Assembly: GCF_001690355.1 (NCBI RefSeq)
Contig: NZ_LZHG01000014.1
Coordinates: 62,001-126,000 of the forward strand
DNA: 64,000 nt
Source: Gilliamella sp. Choc4-2
GTDB lineage: Bacteria > Pseudomonadota > Gammaproteobacteria > Enterobacterales > Orbaceae
Reading direction: 5' to 3'
Below are positions 59,062 to 64,000 of the stretch, piece by piece; the stretch's first letter is position 1; every line of letters starts with the position of its first letter. The translations under genes were made by a program, and so were the position numbers. The notes beneath the pieces were generated by a model. The model had not been told where the DNA came from. It ran no database searches and was given only the letters and a program-made list of their open reading frames with translations.

Positions 59062-60108
59062 ATGAATGAAAACAAACAACGCGCACTTTCAGCAGCACTA
59101 AGTCAAATCGAAAAACAATTTGGTAAAGGTTCAATCATGCGTTTGGGTGATACTCAAACTTTAGACGTTGATGCTGTTTCTACCGGTTCATTAGGACTTG
59201 ATATTGCATTAGGTATCGGTGGTTTACCAATGGGTCGAATTGTCGAAATATTTGGACCAGAATCATCCGGTAAAACAACACTTACCTTATCAGTCATAGC
59301 ACAAGCTCAAAAAGAAGGTAAAACTTGTGCATTTATTGATGCTGAACATGCACTCGATCCAATTTATGCGGCTAAATTAGGTGTTCAAGTTGACGACTTA
59401 TTAGTTTCTCAACCTGATACAGGAGAGCAAGCTCTTGAAATTTGTGACGCCTTGGTTCGTTCAGGTGCTGTTGATGTTATTATTGTAGACTCAGTGGCTG
59501 CATTAACACCTAAAGCAGAAATTGAAGGAGAAATGGGTGACTCTCATATGGGGTTACAAGCACGTTTAATGTCACAAGCGTTACGAAAACTAACCGCAAA
59601 TATCAAAAATGCCAATTGCTTAGTCGTCTTTATCAACCAAATTCGTATGAAGATTGGTGTCATGTTTGGAAATCCAGAAACAACCACAGGTGGTAATGCA
59701 CTTAAATTCTATGCATCTGTTCGTTTAGATATTCGCCGTACTGGTGCAGTAAAAGAAGGAGAAGATGTTATTGGTAGTGATACTCGAGTTAAAGTAGTTA
59801 AAAATAAAGTTGCAGCACCATTTAGACAAGCAGAATTCCAGATTCTTTACGGCTGTGGTATTTCTAAATATGGAGAGTTGATCGATTTAGGAGTGAAAAA
59901 TAAATTAGTAGATAAAGCTGGAGCATGGTATAGCTACAACGGTGAAAAAGTAGGTCAAGGTAAAGCTAATGCAATTAAGTTTTTGCAAGAACATCCTGAG
60001 ATTGCTAACGAGCTTGAAATAAAATTACGTGAATTACTACTAAATAATCCTGCTATTTTTTCTGCTGAAGATGAGATCATTTCATCAGAGGATAAAAGCT
60101 TTGAATAA
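59062..60108 (+). CDS. recA: Recombinase RecA
   Basis: A 348-residue RecA (353 in E. coli). Walker [10 protein letters not shown] (about residues 66-74), the catalytic Glu region DAEHALDP, Walker [11 protein letters not shown], and loop 2 [17 protein letters not shown] are all present, and the C-terminal acidic tail ([11 protein letters not shown]) is kept. It performs strand exchange and activates LexA cleavage. The ATG at 59062 is chosen because [12 protein letters not shown] matches the usual start. Its stop overlaps recX by one base. Confidence 0.98.
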   Translation: MNENKQRALSAALSQIEKQFGKGSIMRLGDTQTLDVDAVSTGSLGLDIALGIGGLPMGRIVEIFGPESSGKTTLTLSVIAQAQKEGKTCAFIDAEHALDPIYAAKLGVQVDDLLVSQPDTGEQALEICDALVRSGAVDVIIVDSVAALTPKAEIEGEMGDSHMGLQARLMSQALRKLTANIKNANCLVVFINQIRMKIGVMFGNPETTTGGNALKFYASVRLDIRRTGAVKEGEDVIGSDTRVKVVKNKVAAPFRQAEFQILYGCGISKYGELIDLGVKNKLVDKAGAWYSYNGEKVGQGKANAIKFLQEHPEIANELEIKLRELLLNNPAIFSAEDEIISSEDKSFE

Positions 60109-60611
60109 TGACTAAAAAACTCAATAAGTTAATCTTAAATAAAGCTGTGCAATTACTTGCACAGCGCGATCATTCATCGTATGAATTAACAAAAAAAATA
60201 ATATTATATTTTACCAACAAAATCGCTCATTCAAATGACGATGATTATCAAGTACATTTAAATCAACTTAACACAGAAATCAACGATGTTATTGAATACT
60301 GTGTTAGCCAAAACTGGATAAATGATAGTCAATATATTCAAAAGTATATTACTATGCGAGCAAATAAAGGTTATGGAAAATATAAAATTGCACTTGAATT
60401 AAAACAACGAGGTTTACAAAAAGATCTCAGCTATGACCTTCTAAATAAGTCGAATATAGAATGGTCAAATATTGCTTATAAGCAATTAGTTAAGAAATTT
60501 AAAAAAATTGATCCAAAGAATAAACAGCTGTGGCAAAAAAGCATACAATTTTTATTAACAAGAGGCTATACACAAGATGATATAAAAAATGTGCACAGTT
60601 TGTTGACTTGA
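60108..60611 (+). CDS. recX: RecA regulator RecX
   Basis: A 167-residue helical protein (166 in E. coli). The RecX repeats are visible in AVQLLAQRDHSSYELTKKI, VSQNWINDSQYIQKYI and NKGYGKYKIALELKQRG. It binds RecA filaments and limits their activity. The one-base overlap with recA implies co-transcription and SOS control. Confidence 0.93.
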   Translation: MTKKLNKLILNKAVQLLAQRDHSSYELTKKIILYFTNKIAHSNDDDYQVHLNQLNTEINDVIEYCVSQNWINDSQYIQKYITMRANKGYGKYKIALELKQRGLQKDLSYDLLNKSNIEWSNIAYKQLVKKFKKIDPKNKQLWQKSIQFLLTRGYTQDDIKNVHSLLT

Positions 60612-60815
60612 ACTTATAAAATATCTAAAATACTTTGCAACAAAATTAAGACAATACCCATTACGAATAAAGCTCGCTAGGTCATTTATTTTTCCTTATT
60701 TACTTGTAATATAAGCTAGATTCACTGCAGATATATAGAATATTTGTATTTCAACTTTAGTTGTAAACGGGTATATACTATGTTTAAAAACCTATCGTTT
60801 TATATGGAAGCATAA

Positions 60816-63449
60816 ATGAAAAGTACTGCAGAAATTCGTCAAAATTTTCTTGACTTTTTCCAAAGCAAAGGACACGAAGTTGTCGCTAGTAGTTCCCTTG
60901 TTCCACATAATGATCCAACGTTATTATTTACTAACGCTGGGATGAACCAGTTTAAAGATATATTTCTTGGTATTGATAAGCGTTCTTATACCAGAGCGAC
61001 TACATCACAACGCTGCGTACGGGCAGGCGGTAAGCATAATGATCTTGATAATGTAGGTTATACAGCTCGACACCATACATTTTTTGAAATGTTGGGTAAT
61101 TTTAGTTTCGGTGACTATTTTAAACGCGATGCTATCTATTTTGCTTGGGAATTACTGACCAGTGAAAAATGGTTTAATATTCCTAAAGAAAAATTAACAG
61201 TTACTGTTTATGAAACTGATGATGAAGCATTTTCAATTTGGGAAAATGAAATTGGTATACCTAAAGAACGCATCATTCGTATAGGTGATAATAAAGGAGC
61301 ACCCTATGCTTCTGATAATTTTTGGCAAATGGGTGATACAGGACCTTGTGGACCTTGTACAGAAATTTTTTATGACCATGGTGATCATATTTGGGGAGGT
61401 CCCCCAGGAAGTGCTGAGGAAGATGGTGATCGATTTATCGAAATTTGGAACATTGTCTTTATGCAATTCAACCGTAATTCTAATGGTATTATGGAACCTC
61501 TTCCTAAACCGTCTGTAGATACAGGTATGGGACTTGAGCGCATTGCAGCTGTATTACAGCATGTCAATTCTAACTATGAAATTGATCTGTTCAAAAAATT
61601 GATCCAAGAAGCAGCGAAGATTATAGAAACAGGCGATCTTGAAAGTAAATCGTTACGTGTTATTGCAGACCATATACGTTCTTGTGCATTTTTAATATCT
61701 GATGGTGTTTTACCATCTAATGAAGGTCGTGGTTACGTATTGCGACGTATTATTCGACGTGCAGTGCGCCATGGTCATATGCTAGGCGCTAAAGGAATTT
61801 TCTTTTATAAACTGGTTAAACCATTAATTGATGTAATGGACATTGCCGCAACGGAGCTTAACCAAAATCGTAAAATTGTCGAAGATACATTAAAAATTGA
61901 AGAAGAACAATTTTTAAAGACGTTAGAACGTGGCCTATTTTTACTTGATCAAGAATTAGTAAAAATAACAGGAACCATATTACCAGGCGATGTTGCATTC
62001 AAGCTATACGACACTTATGGTTTTCCATTAGATTTAACCGCCGACGTATGTCGCGAAAAAAATATTACTATTGATGAATCTGGATTTAATCAATGTATGG
62101 AAGAACAGCGAAAAAGAGCGCGTGAATCAAGCTCATTTAGTGTCGATTATAGTAATGTTATAAAACTTGATGATAAAACAGAATTTTTAGGTTATCAAGA
62201 TACAGAATCATTAGGCAAAGTGATTGCCATTTTTAAAAATGGTCAAAAAGTTGAATGCATTAATGCCGGTGATGATGCTATTGTCATCTTAGATAAAACA
62301 CCTTTCTATGGTGAATCAGGTGGTCAAATTGGTGATAAAGGTTTATTAACTTCTGCGAATCTAGAATTTAGCGTTTTAGATAGCCAAAAATACGGTAAGA
62401 GTATTGGTCATTTGGGCCATGTTATCAAAGGATCTTTAAAAGTTGGTGATAATGTCACAGCAGCAATTGATATTGAGTTACGTGAGCGTATCCGTCGTAA
62501 TCATTCAGCTACACATTTATTACAAGCTGCTTTACAAAGAATTTTAGGCAATCATGTCCACCAAAAAGGATCACTTGTTAATGAAAATTATCTGCGTTTT
62601 GACTTTTCACATAACCAAGCCATTACGCCAGAACAAATTAATGAAATTGAGAACCTTGTGAATCAGCAGATTCGACATAATTTGCAGGTTGACATCGAAT
62701 TTATGCCAATAGATGATGCAAAAAACAAAGGTGCCATGGCGCTATTTGGAGAGAAGTATGAAAACATTGTTAGGGTTTTAACAATGGGTGATTTCTCAAT
62801 AGAACTTTGTGGTGGAACACACGTAAATCGAACAGGTGATATTGGGTTGTTTAAAATTACTTCTGAATCGAGCATTGCTTCTGGTGTGCGCCGTATTGAA
62901 GCCACAACAGGGCAAAATGCAATCGAGTACATACACCATGAATCCAATTTGTTAAATCAGATTGAACAACTGGTTAAAAGCGATAAATCGACAGTATTAA
63001 CGCGGGTTGAACAATTGATTTATCAAACTAAGGTATTAGAAAAAACAATTGAGCAATTGAAAGCACAAAAAGCCAGCCAGGAAAGTGCTCAACTACTCAA
63101 TCAATGTGAAAAAATTAATAATAAAAATTTACTAATTGCTAAACTTGAAAATGTCGAAGCGAAAGCATTACGTACAATGGTTGATGATCTTAAAAATCAA
63201 TTGAAAACTGGAGTAATTATTTTAGCTGCTATCAATAATGGCAAAATCAATTTAGCCGCTGGTGTAACAAATGATCTAATAACAATTGTTAAAGCTGGCG
63301 AATTAGTATCTGAATTGGCATTAAAACTAGGTGGTAAAGGCGGTGGGCGGCCTGACTTCGCCCAAGCAGGTGGAATGGATATTTTGGCATTACCAGGAGC
63401 GTTATCTTCTGTGAAACAGGAAATCAGTAAAAAATTACAAGCAGGTTAG
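60816..63449 (+). CDS. alaS: Alanyl-tRNA synthetase AlaS
   Basis: An 877-residue class-II synthetase (876 in E. coli). Catalytic part (1-460): motif 1 around [15 protein letters not shown], motif 2 near [16 protein letters not shown], motif 3 [10 protein letters not shown]. Editing domain: HSATHLL and [11 protein letters not shown], which hold the zinc used to clear Ser- and Gly-tRNA(Ala). The C-terminal domain ends with [16 protein letters not shown]. Standard recA-recX-alaS-csrA order. Confidence 0.98.
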   Translation: MKSTAEIRQNFLDFFQSKGHEVVASSSLVPHNDPTLLFTNAGMNQFKDIFLGIDKRSYTRATTSQRCVRAGGKHNDLDNVGYTARHHTFFEMLGNFSFGDYFKRDAIYFAWELLTSEKWFNIPKEKLTVTVYETDDEAFSIWENEIGIPKERIIRIGDNKGAPYASDNFWQMGDTGPCGPCTEIFYDHGDHIWGGPPGSAEEDGDRFIEIWNIVFMQFNRNSNGIMEPLPKPSVDTGMGLERIAAVLQHVNSNYEIDLFKKLIQEAAKIIETGDLESKSLRVIADHIRSCAFLISDGVLPSNEGRGYVLRRIIRRAVRHGHMLGAKGIFFYKLVKPLIDVMDIAATELNQNRKIVEDTLKIEEEQFLKTLERGLFLLDQELVKITGTILPGDVAFKLYDTYGFPLDLTADVCREKNITIDESGFNQCMEEQRKRARESSSFSVDYSNVIKLDDKTEFLGYQDTESLGKVIAIFKNGQKVECINAGDDAIVILDKTPFYGESGGQIGDKGLLTSANLEFSVLDSQKYGKSIGHLGHVIKGSLKVGDNVTAAIDIELRERIRRNHSATHLLQAALQRILGNHVHQKGSLVNENYLRFDFSHNQAITPEQINEIENLVNQQIRHNLQVDIEFMPIDDAKNKGAMALFGEKYENIVRVLTMGDFSIELCGGTHVNRTGDIGLFKITSESSIASGVRRIEATTGQNAIEYIHHESNLLNQIEQLVKSDKSTVLTRVEQLIYQTKVLEKTIEQLKAQKASQESAQLLNQCEKINNKNLLIAKLENVEAKALRTMVDDLKNQLKTGVIILAAINNGKINLAAGVTNDLITIVKAGELVSELALKLGGKGGGRPDFAQAGGMDILALPGALSSVKQEISKKLQAG

Positions 63450-63577
63450 TAAACTTGCAAGTTTTTGAAAAGCAAATGAGTAACCTGTAAAATCCATCTT
63501 TGTTCTTATCGGTGGTGGCTAACGAAGCTACTTTTATAATAATTTGGATATATTAATAACTGAGAGTAGGAGATCTA

Positions 63578-63781
63578 ATGTTAATATTAACTAGGAGAGT
63601 AGGTGAGACACTAATTATTGGTGACGATATTGTTATTACAATTTTAGGCGTAAAAGGCAACCAAGTAAGAATTGGTATCAATGCACCTAAAGAAGTTTCT
63701 ATTCATAGAGAAGAAATATATAACAGAATTCATCAAGCTCAGCAAAACAAAATTGATGAAAATTCTGAGTCTGATGAGTAA
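63578..63781 (+). CDS. csrA: Carbon storage regulator CsrA
   Basis: A 67-residue RNA-binding protein (61 in E. coli). It starts with [18 protein letters not shown]; the RNA-binding residues Leu4 and Arg44 are in place (VSIHREEIY). As a dimer it binds GGA motifs in mRNA leaders and controls central carbon use, biofilm and motility. Ribosome-binding site AGGAG before the ATG. The C-terminal tail is longer and acidic. Confidence 0.98.
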   Translation: MLILTRRVGETLIIGDDIVITILGVKGNQVRIGINAPKEVSIHREEIYNRIHQAQQNKIDENSESDE

Positions 63782-63827
63782 TATTGGGCATGAAATAAAC
63801 AACTAGAACGTGGAAACAAAAAAATGT

Positions 63828-63862
63828 TTGACTTATTTTTTGTAAAACGTAATATGTGCGCC
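63828..63862 (+). promoter_or_regulatory. tRNA-Ser promoter with GC-rich discriminator
   Basis: TTGACT (63828-63833) and TAATAT (63850-63855) are 16 bases apart, followed by gtgcgcc (63856-63862), a GC-rich discriminator of the kind that makes stable-RNA promoters sensitive to ppGpp. The tRNA begins about 45 bases after the expected start. Confidence 0.75.
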
Positions 63863-63906
63863 ACACATTATGATTTTGTTGTTCAATTGAAGTCGTAGTT
63901 GTTTTT

Positions 63907-63999
63907 GGTGAGATGGCCGAGAGGCTGAAGGCGCTCCCCTGCTAAGGGAGTATGCGGTCAAAAGCTGCATCGAGGGTTCGAATCCCTCTCTCACCGCCA
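63907..63999 (+). tRNA. serV: tRNA-Ser (anticodon GCU)
   Basis: A 93-base tRNA including an encoded CCA end. Acceptor arm ggtgaga pairs with tctcacc; D-arm ggccgagaggc; anticodon stem ctccc/gggag with loop ctgctaa (anticodon GCT); a long variable arm typical of serine tRNAs; T-arm gagggttcgaatccctc. It reads AGC and AGU. A tRNA-Ser(GCU) gene after csrA is the same order as in E. coli, where argVYZ follow; the window ends one base after it. Confidence 0.97.
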
Positions 64000-64000
64000 T

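Overview
The window is a visibly A+T-rich gammaproteobacterial chromosome segment. Its housekeeping genes (bipA, hemG, glmU, rlmKL, waaG/waaP, leuABCD, lptCAB-rpoN, pqiABC, recA-recX-alaS-csrA-tRNA-Ser) match enterobacterial lengths and motifs. The A+T richness, the aryl-polyene genes, the FTR1/P19 iron operon and the decayed antagonism genes together suggest an Orbaceae-type gut symbiont such as Gilliamella or a relative. That placement is an inference from gene content, not from a marker-gene comparison.

Layout. 1-6.6 kb (+) is the 3' part of an aryl-polyene-type gene cluster: an MMPL exporter, a DUF3261 lipoprotein, a ketosynthase, a dehydratase, a ketoreductase and a second ketosynthase, tightly packed; it begins before the window. 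6.6-14.1 kb holds sohB, fhs translationally coupled to a small RnfB-like ferredoxin, bipA, hemG and glmU. 14.1-16.1 kb is a graveyard with a clearly recognisable broken phospholipase D gene. 16.1-20.9 kb holds rlmKL, an unknown lipoprotein, a universal stress protein and yceF. 20.9-30.4 kb (-) is a ten-gene iron-uptake operon behind a promoter overlapped by a 15/19 Fur box: an exported nitroreductase-like protein, FTR1 permease, P19, a DUF2318 membrane Fe-S protein, three FtsX/MacB-type permeases, two ATPases and a DUF4418 protein.

30.7-38.9 kb holds yhcC, a frameshifted small membrane-protein gene, waaG-waaP, a frameshifted ybjD, ettA and nfsB. 39.0-44.2 kb (+) is leuABCD preceded by a leucine-rich leader peptide and a textbook transcription attenuator with mutually exclusive hairpins. 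44.2-47.5 kb (-) is lptC-lptA-lptB-rpoN. 47.5-52.6 kb is accessory: a broken CHAP-domain amidase gene and a short filamentous-haemagglutinin/CdiA-like exoprotein that ends inside an array of 58-residue repeats. 52.6-58.5 kb holds pabA plus a pabB-pabC fusion and, on the other strand, pqiABC. 58.5-64 kb is recA (LexA box over a strong promoter), recX, alaS, csrA and tRNA-Ser(GCU) with its own promoter.

Themes. Envelope biology is prominent (aryl polyene, LPS core, Lpt transport, Pqi MCE system). Several antagonism-type genes (phospholipase D, CHAP amidase, CdiA-like stem) are decayed or shortened. The most rewarding loci for a second look are the head of the iron operon (a Sec-exported nitroreductase-like protein with an unusual flavin-binding segment), the fhs-ferredoxin pair, the RNA structures in the leu operon, and the pseudogene remnants. 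I did not find a clearly undescribed defence or mobile system, and no CRISPR array or insertion sequence is visible.
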